From Bdellovibrio sp047344985 (GTDB taxonomy: Bacteria > Bdellovibrionota > Bdellovibrionia > Bdellovibrionales > Bdellovibrionaceae): a stretch of DNA of 64,000 bases. Under the pieces are notes generated by a model. It had not been told where the DNA came from, ran no database searches, and saw only the letters and a list, made by a program, of their open reading frames with translations. Where the stretch lies: the NCBI RefSeq assembly GCF_047344985.1, contig NZ_CP178861.1, positions 2,480,001 through 2,544,000 of the forward strand, read 5' to 3'. This document shows, piece by piece, positions 42,658-52,155 of the stretch; the first letter of the stretch is position 1; the number at the start of each line of letters is the position of its first letter. A program made the position numbers and the translations under genes.

Positions 42658-43260
42658 ATGAAACAACTTCAGAAAATCTTCTTGCAAGGTCTCGTGACTT
42701 TCCTACCGATTGCGCTGACGATTTATATCATCTACGCAGGTATCGCGATCGTTGATAGTTTTCTTGGAGATGCTCTCCGCCAAATTCTTCCCATCTACAT
42801 TCCGGGTTTGGGTTTCTTACTTACAATTGTCTTGATTCTTCTTTTGGGTTTGATTCTCAACAACATCCTGGCTGGCGGTATCTTCCAAAAGCTGGAACAA
42901 AAGCTGACGCAAGTTCCATTTATCAAAGCGATCTACAGTCCCCTGCGCGATCTCATGAATTTGTTTTCAAAAGGGGGCGGTCCGGGTGGTTTGCAAAAAG
43001 TTGTGCTTGTGGACTTGTCCGACTCTGGAGTTCGCGCGTTGGGTCTTGTGACACGCGAAAGTTTTAAGGACGTTCCTGCCATTGAACAAAATGCGGGAGA
43101 TCGTATCGCCGTTTACATTCCGATGAGTTACGGTTTGGGTGGTTTTACTTTGATGGTGCCGCGCTCTCGTATCACTCCGTTAGATATGCCGATTGAAAAA
43201 GCCATGAGTCTTGCGATCACAGGCTGGGTGAAAGCTGAAAAAGAAGGCGAGAAAAAATAA
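42658..43260 (+). CDS. DUF502 family membrane protein
   Basis: A 200-residue inner-membrane protein. Two N-terminal membrane helices (about 9-30 and 50-72, with GLGFLLTIVLILLLGLILNN) are followed by the DUF502 core: VPFIKAIYSPLRDLMNLF, GVRALGLVTRE and the MSYGLGGFTLMVPRSRI strand. Function is not established. Some relatives have been linked to membrane-bound assemblies. The next gene starts inside its stop (TAATG), so the two are translationally coupled. Confidence 0.9.
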   Translation: MKQLQKIFLQGLVTFLPIALTIYIIYAGIAIVDSFLGDALRQILPIYIPGLGFLLTIVLILLLGLILNNILAGGIFQKLEQKLTQVPFIKAIYSPLRDLMNLFSKGGGPGGLQKVVLVDLSDSGVRALGLVTRESFKDVPAIEQNAGDRIAVYIPMSYGLGGFTLMVPRSRITPLDMPIEKAMSLAITGWVKAEKEGEKK

Positions 43261-44681
43261 TGTCCGAGTATTCTTCTGAAAACACCACGGGTAAAGCACT
43301 GCGAATCAATATCGACACCACTCGCTATGGTGTGTTTGCAGAAATCGGTGCTGGTCAAGAAGTGGCTCGTCACTTTTTCCAAGCGGGCAAAGCTTCGCAA
43401 ACAATTGCTAAAACTATTTCCGCTTACGATATGATCGTCAGTGACGATATTTACGGTCGTGAACCCAATGGTCGTTACGTGTGTGAATCACGTTTGGAAA
43501 AAATGCTGGGTCACGAATACGATCTTTTAACGGATCGTTTGTCGGCGACACGCGGTGCCCACACGAAGTTCTTCTCTTTTGCAAACACGGTGGCAACGGC
43601 TTCCTCAAGCAGCAACAAACAAACACAAAAACAATCTCACGGTTGGATGGGTGTGCGATTTCAAGCAGATCCCAACAGCCCTTGCAACGACATTATCTTG
43701 CATGTGCGCATGCTGGATCGTCACCGTTTGCAACAACAAGAAGCTTTGGGCGTTTTAGGTGTCAACCTTCTGACGTGCGCCTTTTATCACTTAGATAAAG
43801 TTGAAGATTTTATTACTCATCTTGTGGAAGGTCTTAAAGAAGGTCAGATCGTTATTGATGTGATTAAATTTAAAGGCCCTGCGGTAAAACATTTCGATGG
43901 CCGCCTGATGAATTTAGAATTGGTTCGTAGAGGTTTAGCTGAAGCCATCTTGTTTTCACCCAACAATGAGATCCTCAACGTTTCTGATGCAATTTACGGA
44001 AAGGCGTTGTTGATTCAACGTGGAACTTTCCGTCCCGTGACCAGCACTCACCTGGATGTCTTGCAAAAAGGTTTAGCACAAATCAAAGACGATGTTCGTA
44101 AAAGCGAAGGCAAAGATCTTGATGTGTTGCCGATTATGGAACTCACGATGCACAACTTGCAAACCGATGGCCATATCAATGAGAAAGACTTCTTAGCTCG
44201 TGTTGAAACTTTGACGAATCTTGGAATGCACGTTCTGATTTCCAATTTCTTCTTATTCTATGGACTTAAACGTTTTATCCGTCGCTACAATCCGCATTTT
44301 ATGGCGTTGGTCGTGGGCGCAAGCCATTTAGAAAAACTCTTTAAAGAAGAACACTATAAAAATCTTGAAGGTGGCCTTCTTGAGGGTTTAGGGAAACTTT
44401 TAGAGCAAAAGACGAAGCTCTATATTTACCCGCATAAAACATCGACTTTATGTCTGACAACGAAGAGTTTCTTCCCGGCTCCGCATCTCCGTCATATCTA
44501 TGCTTACTTTACAGAGAATAAGCAGATCGTGGATATTTCAGGATGTGACGAAACGGCAGATTACTTGCACTCCATTGATGTCATGCGCATGATTGAAAAA
44601 GGCGATCCGGCTTGGGAAAAACTTGTGCCTGAAAAAGTGCGCGATCTAATCAAGACCAAAAAACTTTTTGGCTATCAATAA
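43260..44681 (+). CDS. Conserved protein of unknown function coupled to DUF502
   Basis: A 473-residue soluble protein without signal peptide. The start RYGVFAEIGAGQEVARHFF and the segments HGWMGVRF, DIILHVRMLD and EALGVLGVNLL belong to a conserved bacterial family often mislabelled as TonB-dependent receptor. It cannot be a receptor, as it has no export signal or barrel. Adenylyltransferase-like activity has been suggested for this label in databases, but I see no HxGH motif. It overlaps the DUF502 stop by one base and ends 4 bases from the convergent ftsH. Confidence 0.75.
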   Translation: MSEYSSENTTGKALRINIDTTRYGVFAEIGAGQEVARHFFQAGKASQTIAKTISAYDMIVSDDIYGREPNGRYVCESRLEKMLGHEYDLLTDRLSATRGAHTKFFSFANTVATASSSSNKQTQKQSHGWMGVRFQADPNSPCNDIILHVRMLDRHRLQQQEALGVLGVNLLTCAFYHLDKVEDFITHLVEGLKEGQIVIDVIKFKGPAVKHFDGRLMNLELVRRGLAEAILFSPNNEILNVSDAIYGKALLIQRGTFRPVTSTHLDVLQKGLAQIKDDVRKSEGKDLDVLPIMELTMHNLQTDGHINEKDFLARVETLTNLGMHVLISNFFLFYGLKRFIRRYNPHFMALVVGASHLEKLFKEEHYKNLEGGLLEGLGKLLEQKTKLYIYPHKTSTLCLTTKSFFPAPHLRHIYAYFTENKQIVDISGCDETADYLHSIDVMRMIEKGDPAWEKLVPEKVRDLIKTKKLFGYQ

Positions 44682-44685
44682 ACAA

Positions 44686-46530
44686 TCACGCTAAATCCAA
44701 CGGCCGCTCTTCAGGACGCGGCTGCTTAAGATCTTGCATCAAGGTTTTTATTTCAGACTCCTGCAAGGTTTCTTTCTCTAAAAGAAGATTCGCCCCTTTG
44801 TCTAAGATATCCCTATTGGCTTCTAGGATTCGTCGAGCCAGGCTCGCCGCCTCGTCAATGGTTCGGCGAATTTCAGCATCAATTTTTTGCGCACTTTCCT
44901 CACTGTGATCACGGTGCTCAATCCCCGGATAAGTTCGTTCTAAAAATGAGGGCGGTTGCTGTTCAAAAACGACGTTACCTAAAGAAGAACTCATGCCGTA
45001 ACGAGTGACCAGGGCCTCTGCGATATTGGTGACTTTCACAAGATCATCAGCGGCTCCAGTGGAAATTTCTCCAAAGACCAAACTTTCAGAAATTCTTCCT
45101 CCCAATAAAACAGCCATCTTGTTTAAGAGCTCTTCCCGGGTCATCAAATAACGATCTTCTAACGGACGCTGGATGGTGTAACCCAAAGAACCGATACCGT
45201 GAGGGATGATAGAGATCTTTTGTACCCTGTCTGTCCCCGGCAGCGCGCATCCAATCAACGCATGCCCCATTTCATGAAAAGCCACGATCCGTTTTTCTTT
45301 CGGACTTAAAAGACGGTTGCGTTTTTCTAAACCCGCTACGATTCGCTCCATGGCCATAACAAAATCTTCTTCTTCGACAACGGAAGATTTTCTGCGAGTA
45401 GCGACCAGCGCTGCTTCATTTACAAGATTGGCAAGATCTGCTCCTGTAAATCCAGAGGTGAGACTGGCGATATGTTCTAGATTTAGATTTTCAGAGATGC
45501 GGATTTTTTTAACGTGAACTTTTAAAATTGCTTCGCGGCCTATTTTATCAGGACGGTCGACAAGAACTTGACGATCAAAGCGCCCCGCTCGCAGCAAAGC
45601 GGGATCTAAAACTTCAGGACGATTGGTTGCCGCCAATAAAACGACACCCGATTTCGTATCAAAGCCATCAAGTTCGGCTAAAAGTTGATTCAGCGTTTGT
45701 TCTTTTTCATCATGCCCACCAGAAAGCATTCCCGGTGCTCGAACTTTTCCAAGAGCATCAAGTTCATCGATAAAGATAATGCACGGGGCTTTATTGCGAG
45801 CTGTTTCGAACAGATCACGCACCCGAGCGGCTCCTACACCCACAAACATTTCTACGAACTCAGAACCACTGATAGAAAAAAAAGGCACTTGAGCCTCTCC
45901 GGCCACGGCTTTAGCAAGCAAAGTTTTTCCCGTCCCGGGAGGACCAATCAATAATATTCCTTTGGGCATCCGCGCGCCCAGCCGTTCATAATCAATAGGA
46001 TTTTTTAGAAACTCCACCACTTCGCGCAGTTCATCTTTCGCCTCATCAACACCCGCAACATCTCCAAAAGTGGTTTTTACGTCAGTTTCAACGTAAAGCT
46101 TAGCGCGGCTTTTTCCGACGGACATCAAGCCACCCATTCCGCCTTTTTCAAAAACGCGACGACTAAAGTAAACCCAAAGAGCCACAAAAATAATGGCCGG
46201 AAGAGTCCATGAAAGAAGATCTCGAAAAAATGTACTCTCTACCGCACGCGTATACGTGATGCCTGAGCCCTGCAAGTCTTTGGCAAGCTCCGGCTCAACT
46301 CTGGTTGTGATGAAAAGTTTTTTGTTTCCTCGTGGTTCTTTGAACTCGCCCCGAATGGTTTTATCACCGATCACCAGGTTTTCGACGCTGTTGGATTTCA
46401 CAAGAGACTCAAATTCACTGTAGGGAATATTTTCGACAAAGCCTGAGCGAATCCACAGGTTTTGCAGCCAGAAGAGAGCGACAAAAGTGAATAACATAAA
46501 GAGCAAAAGATTGCGTCTTTCTCTAGGCAT
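44686..46530 (-). CDS. ftsH: ATP-dependent zinc metalloprotease FtsH
   Basis: 614 residues. Two N-terminal membrane helices (about 8-25 and 106-122) flank a small periplasmic domain. The AAA module has Walker A GPPGTGKT (196-203), Walker B IIFIDELDA (251-259) and the FVGVGAARVRDLF pore-loop region. The M41 peptidase has HEMGH (419-423). It degrades unassembled membrane proteins and short-lived regulators. The upstream zinc-ribbon gene lies 15 bases away on the same strand, so they are co-transcribed. Whether another ftsH exists elsewhere cannot be seen. Confidence 0.95.
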   Translation of the reverse strand: MPRERRNLLLFMLFTFVALFWLQNLWIRSGFVENIPYSEFESLVKSNSVENLVIGDKTIRGEFKEPRGNKKLFITTRVEPELAKDLQGSGITYTRAVESTFFRDLLSWTLPAIIFVALWVYFSRRVFEKGGMGGLMSVGKSRAKLYVETDVKTTFGDVAGVDEAKDELREVVEFLKNPIDYERLGARMPKGILLIGPPGTGKTLLAKAVAGEAQVPFFSISGSEFVEMFVGVGAARVRDLFETARNKAPCIIFIDELDALGKVRAPGMLSGGHDEKEQTLNQLLAELDGFDTKSGVVLLAATNRPEVLDPALLRAGRFDRQVLVDRPDKIGREAILKVHVKKIRISENLNLEHIASLTSGFTGADLANLVNEAALVATRRKSSVVEEEDFVMAMERIVAGLEKRNRLLSPKEKRIVAFHEMGHALIGCALPGTDRVQKISIIPHGIGSLGYTIQRPLEDRYLMTREELLNKMAVLLGGRISESLVFGEISTGAADDLVKVTNIAEALVTRYGMSSSLGNVVFEQQPPSFLERTYPGIEHRDHSEESAQKIDAEIRRTIDEAASLARRILEANRDILDKGANLLLEKETLQESEIKTLMQDLKQPRPEERPLDLA

Positions 46531-46545
46531 TTATCGCCTCCAATT

Positions 46546-46788
46546 TTAGAGCCCGGTGGTGTCCTCAATATGCAAAGTGCGGCCCGCCGTTCTTAGGCAG
46601 TGTTCTCCGCAATAGATGATGCTATCTTCTTCCACCCCCTGCCCGATAATCCGACAGGAGCAATTCGCACACACGGGTGCTAAGCGATGAATAGCGCATT
46701 CAAAACAGTCAAATTCATGACTGATGTTTTTCAAGATCACTTTAAAAGTATTTTTGTAGTGGTTCCCACAAGTTTCACAGACACCCAT
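46546..46788 (-). CDS. Small zinc-ribbon protein
   Basis: 80 residues with four knuckles: CETCGNHY, CFECAIHRLAP, CANCSCR and CGEHC. These give about nine Cys and several His, enough for two zinc sites. The family (small CxxC proteins with CFECAIH) is conserved in proteobacteria and of unknown function. It precedes ftsH by 15 bases, so a role in membrane-protein quality control is possible but unproven. Confidence 0.8.
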   Translation of the reverse strand: MGVCETCGNHYKNTFKVILKNISHEFDCFECAIHRLAPVCANCSCRIIGQGVEEDSIIYCGEHCLRTAGRTLHIEDTTGL

Positions 46789-46884
46789 GACGTTTCCTCT
46801 TTTCTTAAAATCTTAAGAGGAACCCAGGGAAAGACGAAGTTACACCACGGAAAATTTAAAGAACATTCGTGCCAGAAAACAAAA

Positions 46885-46904
46885 GGGCTCCGCCGTGGGA
46901 GCCC
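46885..46904 (-). terminator. Terminator after pepA
   Basis: On the minus strand GGGCTCC and GGAGCCC form a 7-bp stem over a short loop, followed by TTTT, 15 bases after the pepA stop. Confidence 0.7.
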
Positions 46905-46918
46905 CCTTTTACTAAAAA

Positions 46919-48460
46919 CTATTTGAGTGCGCGATCAGAAAGGAATTCGATCAAGCATTGCACTGGTTGACCGCTGCCTCCGCTAGAGAGCAAAGCCCCC
47001 TGTGCTTTGTCAGTCCAAGCGTACACGTCTAAGTGCGCCCATTTTTTTCCACGCACGAATTTTTGCAGGAACAAAGCCGCTGTGATGGCACCACCGAATC
47101 CGCCGCCGGAGTTTTTGAAATCTGCAAATGGAGAAGACATTTCTCCCCAGTATTTTTCAAACAAAGGCATGCGCCAGTTTAAATCCCCCGCACGTTGTCC
47201 AGCGTGAGTGAGAGCGGAAGCCAGTTGATCATCATTCGAGAAAAGACCTGCGATCTCTGCACCGAGACCGACTTTAATAGCGCCTGTCAAAGTCGCCACG
47301 TCAATCACATATTCAGGTTCATCAGAACCTTTTTGTGTGCAAGCAACATCCAAGACGTCCGCCAATACCAAACGACCTTCGGCATCGGTATTGTCAATTT
47401 CCACTTTCAAACCGTTACGAGCTGTGACCACGTCACTTGGACGGAAAGATTTTCCGTCAACAGCGTTTTCAGCCAAGGCCAAATAGAAATCCACAGGTCC
47501 TGGGTAGTTGCTGTCTGCCACCCAAGTTGCAAGTGCGATCACACTGGCAGCTCCGCCCATGTCTTTTTTCATCAAACGCATTCCTGAAGAAGGTTTGATA
47601 TCCAAGCCACCTGTATCAAAGGTGATGCCTTTACCTACAAACGCGACAGGTTTTAGTTTTGATTTTTTTGTCGGACGGTATTTAAGGTGAACCATGCAAG
47701 GACCGTTTTCAGCGCCTTGTCCAACAGCCACGTGAAGACCCATGTTTTCTTGCATTAATTTTTTTGTGTCCCACACCGCCACCTTTAAAGTCGATGGGAA
47801 GGAAAGTCTTGTTGTCGCAAATTCTGCAAAAGTTCTTGGATTAAGATCATTCGGTGGCAAGTTCACCAAATGGCGGGCAATATTCACCGCGCGAGCACGA
47901 AGCATGGCTTCTCTGATAAGATCTTTATCCAATCCACCCAAAGATTTTTTCAATGCAACTTTAGGAAGTTCGGACAATTGTTTTCCGTCAACAAATTGGC
48001 GGAAGTTGTATACTGCCACATCAAAACCAACCAAAGCTCCCAAGTCTTGAACTTCTTCTGTTCCATGGAACTCGATTTGTACGGCTTTTAGGTGATGGGC
48101 TTTAAAGTGACTTACTAAGGAACCAAATTGATCGCGAGCCCAAGTGTAACTTGCTTCATCAATCAAACCGTCGTGGCCCACTGAATTTTTGGAACGGGAA
48201 CGCAAAATCCAAACAGGTCCTTTTTGGCCTACAAAGTAAAGAAATTCACGATCGCTTTTCTTTAAAGTGTCGAACTGCCAATCCAGCGCATGTTGTTCCA
48301 CTAAGGACGTGAATTTATTTGAATCATCCACTCCCAAGAAATAGACGAAGCCTGTCAATTCATTCTTTACTTTAAGTTCTTTGCCAAAATCAAAAGTCTC
48401 AATCCATGAATGAAATTGAAGCTTTGTTGAGGTTTTCTTCGGAGTCGATTTTTTAGCCAC
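46919..48460 (-). CDS. pepA: Leucyl aminopeptidase (M17 family)
   Basis: A 513-residue cytosolic dimetal aminopeptidase. The C-terminal catalytic domain holds the signature NTDAEGRL, the metal-site segments VGKGITFDTGGLDIKP and MKKDMGGAASV, and a late GGGFGGAITAALFLQKFV. The N-terminal domain (about 1-170) is typical but has a Lys-rich start (KKSTPKKTSTK), similar to the FolE tail. It cleaves N-terminal residues from peptides. Together with pepN in this window it would let the cell use peptides, as a predator would need. The terminator at 46885 ends it. Confidence 0.95.
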   Translation of the reverse strand: MAKKSTPKKTSTKLQFHSWIETFDFGKELKVKNELTGFVYFLGVDDSNKFTSLVEQHALDWQFDTLKKSDREFLYFVGQKGPVWILRSRSKNSVGHDGLIDEASYTWARDQFGSLVSHFKAHHLKAVQIEFHGTEEVQDLGALVGFDVAVYNFRQFVDGKQLSELPKVALKKSLGGLDKDLIREAMLRARAVNIARHLVNLPPNDLNPRTFAEFATTRLSFPSTLKVAVWDTKKLMQENMGLHVAVGQGAENGPCMVHLKYRPTKKSKLKPVAFVGKGITFDTGGLDIKPSSGMRLMKKDMGGAASVIALATWVADSNYPGPVDFYLALAENAVDGKSFRPSDVVTARNGLKVEIDNTDAEGRLVLADVLDVACTQKGSDEPEYVIDVATLTGAIKVGLGAEIAGLFSNDDQLASALTHAGQRAGDLNWRMPLFEKYWGEMSSPFADFKNSGGGFGGAITAALFLQKFVRGKKWAHLDVYAWTDKAQGALLSSGGSGQPVQCLIEFLSDRALK

Positions 48461-48516
48461 TGTATTTCCTCACTTTTAGTTTGTGATTCGGGTGATAAAT
48501 TCCGTAAAATCATAAT

Positions 48517-49548
48517 ATGACGTGGACAGAGACCACAAATTTAAAATTTTGCTTACTCAATGCAGAGAATCTCTTTTTGATGTTCGACGGGACACCAACA
48601 AAAGATGTCTTGAATCTGAAGGAAGCTCAGTGGCAACGTCTGTCCTCTTCCATTTATGAGAATAAGTCGCTAAAGAAAACTCAAGACATCGCTAAAGCTC
48701 TCAAAGAGATCAACGCGGATATTATTATGCTCTGCGAAGTCGGTGGTTTTGAGTCCTTAAAAAACTTCAACCTCCTCTTTATGGATGATGCCTATTCCCC
48801 TTGTTTGATTGAGGGAAACTCCGAAAGAAATATCGACGTCGGTTTTTTGATCCGCAAAAATCTGCCGTTCTACTTTGATCTTCAATCCAACAAGAATCGC
48901 CCGATCAATTACCTCTACCCGCACGAGCGCGAAAGTCTTTTGCACGGCTATCCGGTGAAAGGTGGCAAGGTCACAAGCAGTCACAAGTTTTCGCGAGACG
49001 TGGCGGAGCTTCGACTTTTTAAAACCGACAAAGAAAAACCTTCCCTGATTGTTTTGCTCGCCCATCTAAAATCTCGCTTAGATCCTGAGCGCATTGATCC
49101 GAATGGTTTTGAAAGACGCCAGGCCGAGCTTCGCACTTTGCTTGAAATCTATCATGAGCTTGAGATCGTGCATCCTGATTTGCCATTGATTGTGGCCGGT
49201 GACTTTAACGGAAATGCTAGCAAGATTAATACGGATGAAGAGTTTAAAGATCTGTACTCTTCCACTCCTTTAAAGGATGTGCTGGAGGTCAGCGGTCTTC
49301 CGCAAGAGGCGCGCGCCACTTTTTACCAGGTTCGAAACGGGTCCCGCGCGGAAGGACGGCAAATTGATTTTGCGTTTTTGTCGCCACACACGCAGCAGTT
49401 GGTGAAACCCGGTGGCTCGTATGTGCATCGCTATAAGGATGAGTTCGGGATGGAACATGACATCCCAAGAAATATGGATGCCAAACTCAATCTCCCTTCG
49501 GATCATTATCCGTTGGTGTTTGAAATTGAGAACCTCAAACTCAAATAA
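48517..49548 (+). CDS. Endonuclease/exonuclease/phosphatase family protein
   Basis: 343 residues, cytoplasmic. It has the EEP fold signature: LNAENLFLMFD, IIMLCEVGG with the metal Glu, VVAGDFNGN with the Asp/Asn pair and a final SDHYPLVF with the catalytic Asp-His. The metal-dependent phosphoesterase substrate (nucleic acid, phospholipid or small phosphate) is not predictable. It is divergent from pepA with 56 bp between. Confidence 0.88.
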   Translation: MTWTETTNLKFCLLNAENLFLMFDGTPTKDVLNLKEAQWQRLSSSIYENKSLKKTQDIAKALKEINADIIMLCEVGGFESLKNFNLLFMDDAYSPCLIEGNSERNIDVGFLIRKNLPFYFDLQSNKNRPINYLYPHERESLLHGYPVKGGKVTSSHKFSRDVAELRLFKTDKEKPSLIVLLAHLKSRLDPERIDPNGFERRQAELRTLLEIYHELEIVHPDLPLIVAGDFNGNASKINTDEEFKDLYSSTPLKDVLEVSGLPQEARATFYQVRNGSRAEGRQIDFAFLSPHTQQLVKPGGSYVHRYKDEFGMEHDIPRNMDAKLNLPSDHYPLVFEIENLKLK

Positions 49549-49650
49549 GCGACAGCACACGCTGCATTATCTTTGGTTTCATTTGTTATCTGTCATTCTC
49601 TTTTTAGCTCGTTGACGTTTATATGCGTCGAAATTATCCTAGATGACACT

Positions 49651-50040
49651 ATGGCAATGCAAAAAACAACAACCCCGAATTTTCAAATCACTGCGAAGGT
49701 CGTCTACGTTCCTGCGGAGTCGCGTCCAGAGCAGGGTTATCACTTTTTTGCTTACAAAATTTCAATCAAAAATGTGGGTGAAGCTCCGGCTCAATTGATG
49801 AGTCGCCATTGGGTTATTACAGATGCTCGTGGCCACAAAGAAGAAGTTCGCGGGCCGGGTGTTGTTGGAATGCAGCCTAAAATCCAACCGGGTCAGACGT
49901 TTGAATATGACAGTGCCTGCCCTCTTCACGCTTCCACAGGCAGCATGCAGGGTCGCTACCATTTTGTTGCAGAAAATGGAGAGAGCTTCAGCGTCGAAGT
50001 TCCTGAATTCTATCTAATAGCTCCTCACGCTCTTCATTAA
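49651..50040 (+). CDS. apaG: ApaG protein
   Basis: 129 residues from the ATG at 49651; the frame extends upstream to 49573, but that part is hydrophobic and not ApaG-like. The fibronectin-III-like fold is recognised by HFFAYKISIKNVG, LMSRHWVITDARG, EVRGPGVVGMQP and the ending FYLIAP. ApaG is linked to Co2+/Mg2+ resistance and to the ApaH pathway, though its activity is unclear. No apaH or ksgA neighbour is present here. Confidence 0.92.
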   Translation: MAMQKTTTPNFQITAKVVYVPAESRPEQGYHFFAYKISIKNVGEAPAQLMSRHWVITDARGHKEEVRGPGVVGMQPKIQPGQTFEYDSACPLHASTGSMQGRYHFVAENGESFSVEVPEFYLIAPHALH

Positions 50041-50126
50041 TCCATAAGGTCTAGTTTTTAAGAAATCTTCTAGATCACTCAAAGAAAGCTGTGCTAAACC
50101 CTGTTCCCGATCGGAAGGGGGCTTTC

Positions 50127-50438
50127 ATGGCTTGGTTCAAAAATCTGCGCGAACTTTTAGGACTTCAAAAAAACTCTACGATGTGTTTGTGCATGGTTGT
50201 TTCCGAGCAAGAAGGCGCAGAGATCTGGCTTAACGATAGAAAAACTAATTTCGTAACTCCGAAAGCCGTGGCGATTCCCAAAGGACCTGAGACCAAAATC
50301 ACTTTGAAACTTGTCGGTCACAAAGATCACACTGCTTACGTTAAAAGCGCTCATACATTGACCTATTATCATTGCAAGCTAGAACGAATTCCTCTTAGAC
50401 TGATCCGTAATGAAGTCTATCAAAGTGCCTCTTTATAA
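50127..50438 (+). CDS. Small protein of unknown function
   Basis: 103 residues from the ATG at 50127, which has a strong GGAAGGGGG site. It starts with a helix (WFKNLRELLGL), then strands with two Cys (CLCMV) and the VAIPKGPETKITLKLVGHKDH stretch, similar to PEGA-type small beta domains. It overlaps the GNAT gene by 29 bases, so it is probably co-translated with it. Unknown function. Confidence 0.6.
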   Translation: MAWFKNLRELLGLQKNSTMCLCMVVSEQEGAEIWLNDRKTNFVTPKAVAIPKGPETKITLKLVGHKDHTAYVKSAHTLTYYHCKLERIPLRLIRNEVYQSASL

Positions 50439-50976
50439 AAACACCAAACGTCTTGTTATTCGTCCTTTAGAAGAAACGGATTACGAAAACTGGGCCCAGG
50501 CCCATTCCTGCCTTCGTCCTCCACAAAATGAGTGGGATGAAACCAACTGGAAAGACTCTGAACTCACAAAGAAAAAATTCAAAGAGCTTTTGAAAATTCA
50601 AAAACTTCAACGAACGAAAGACATCTTTTATTCATTTGGAATTTTCAGAAAAGATGACGGTATTTTATTGGGCACAGTAAACCTCATGGATATTTCTCGC
50701 GGGCCTTTTCAAAATGCTTACCTGGGTTACCGCATTTTCAATAACTATTGGGGAAACGGTTACGCGCAAGAGGCTTGCAAAGCAGCGATGCAAATCGCTT
50801 TCAAAGATTTGAAACTTCACAGAGTGGAAGCCGGGATTGCTCCGACAAACAAAAAATCCATTAAAACGGCAAAAGCCATCGGCCTTCGCAAGGAAGGTCT
50901 TAGCCGCAAACGCCTTTTAGTCCATAAAAAATGGGTGGATTTAGTCTTGTACGCTGCCACTAAAGAAGATTTCTAA
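50410..50976 (+). CDS. GNAT N-acetyltransferase (RimJ/RimL-like)
   Basis: 188 residues. N-terminal strand RLVIRPLEETDYENW, the LGYRIFNNYWGNGYAQEACKA acetyl-CoA region with the Q/GxGxxA-type turn, and HRVEAGIAPTNKKSIKTAKAIGLRKEG. Members acetylate ribosomal protein N-termini or small amines. The target is not known here. It overlaps the preceding small gene by 29 bases. Confidence 0.9.
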   Translation: MKSIKVPLYKNTKRLVIRPLEETDYENWAQAHSCLRPPQNEWDETNWKDSELTKKKFKELLKIQKLQRTKDIFYSFGIFRKDDGILLGTVNLMDISRGPFQNAYLGYRIFNNYWGNGYAQEACKAAMQIAFKDLKLHRVEAGIAPTNKKSIKTAKAIGLRKEGLSRKRLLVHKKWVDLVLYAATKEDF

Positions 50977-51080
50977 GCCCACTGCGAAAAGCAAAAGCTT
51001 TGAAATTCAAATCCCCTTTGTCTTTTTCGGAAAACTTCCTAAAATAAAAACATAAAGCTGGTGTGAACCAAGGAGCCACA

Positions 51081-51566
51081 ATGAAAAACTTCGCCATCGC
51101 GACTGCCCTTGTCCTTTTAGCGCAAACTTCATTCGCTGCTGAAACTCGCACCATCGATGGCGAAAAAGGCTACGACATCCAGCAAGGCTTGATTGAACTG
51201 ACGGCCGTATCTGACTGCGAAGAAGAAACCTGCAAATACACTCTGACAAACGTGAACTGCTCTTACGACGCCGATGCAAGTCCTTCAGGCGGAAGAATGA
51301 TCCACGTTTCCGCCGACAACTCCGCAGGCCAACACGTTGATATGTACGAATATCCCGACGATGACGAAAAACTTTGCAACGGCAAAGAAATCAACGACGA
51401 AAACTGCCACTACGGACAGATCTCTCTCATCCAAAGAATGATCGAAGAAAATTTATTGAAGGACGGCGACAGCCACACAACAAGACTCTTGTGGGCCCAA
51501 CTCAATAAGATCGAATGCACATCCAGCGACTACAACTCCGCTTCCTGCACTTTCGAATACAAATAA
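51081..51566 (+). CDS. Exported Cys-rich protein of unknown function
   Basis: 161 residues from the ATG at 51081 with AAGGAG upstream. The signal peptide ends TSFAA. The mature part is acidic and has eight Cys (DCEEETC, VNCSY, KLCNG, ENCHY, IECTS, ASCTF), so up to four disulfides. No family is recognised. Its stop lies 1 base from the end of the convergent pdxH. Confidence 0.7.
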   Translation: MKNFAIATALVLLAQTSFAAETRTIDGEKGYDIQQGLIELTAVSDCEEETCKYTLTNVNCSYDADASPSGGRMIHVSADNSAGQHVDMYEYPDDDEKLCNGKEINDENCHYGQISLIQRMIEENLLKDGDSHTTRLLWAQLNKIECTSSDYNSASCTFEYK

Positions 51567-51567
51567 T

Positions 51568-52155
51568 TTACGGACTTCTCATAAACGTCTTCCACACTTT
51601 ACCGTCTCGTTGATAGACGTAGCGTTCGTGCAGACGACCAGTAAGACCGAACCAGAATTCAATTTCTGTGGGGATGACTCTCCATCCGCCCCAGTGCGGA
51701 GGGCGAGGAACGACTTGTCCGTCGAATTGTTTTTCATACTCAGCCACACGGCGAACCAACCAATCACGATCAGGAATGATCTCACTTTGATGAGAAGCCC
51801 AGGCTCCGATCTGACTTAAGCGCGCGCGAGTTGCAAAGTACGCGTCACTTTCTTCAGAAGAGATCTTTTCGGCTTTTCCAGTGATGCGGATTTGTTGCCA
51901 CAAAACGGGCCAGTGGAAATTCAGACAGATATTTTCATTGATAGCGATGTCTTGGCCTTTATGACTTTTGTAGTTGCCATAAAAAACAAAGCCCCCCTTG
52001 GAAACGTCTTTTAGATAGACGATTCGTACGGAGGGCACACCCTCTGCATCCACTGTCGCCACTGACATCGCATTGGCTTCAGGGACTTGCTTTGCGATCG
52101 CCTCTTTAAGAAGGCGATCGAAATGCTCAAAAGGGTCTTTGCTAAAATCGATCAT
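51568..52155 (-). CDS. pdxH: Pyridoxamine 5'-phosphate oxidase
   Basis: 195 residues, slightly shorter than E. coli PdxH (218). The FMN- and substrate-binding segments are present: SVRIVYLKDVSKGGFVFYGNY, SHKGQDIAIN, LSQIGAWASHQSE and the C-terminal PPHWGGWRVIP, EFWFG and RLHERYVY. It makes pyridoxal phosphate from PNP and PMP. Its start overlaps the stop of the FKBP gene by one base, so the two are in one operon. Confidence 0.94.
   Translation of the reverse strand: MIDFSKDPFEHFDRLLKEAIAKQVPEANAMSVATVDAEGVPSVRIVYLKDVSKGGFVFYGNYKSHKGQDIAINENICLNFHWPVLWQQIRITGKAEKISSEESDAYFATRARLSQIGAWASHQSEIIPDRDWLVRRVAEYEKQFDGQVVPRPPHWGGWRVIPTEIEFWFGLTGRLHERYVYQRDGKVWKTFMRSP

Noticed and set aside
49573..49650. 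N-terminal extension of ApaG
   Set aside because: The extra 26 residues are hydrophobic, absent from the family, and ATG at 49651 gives a normal-length protein.
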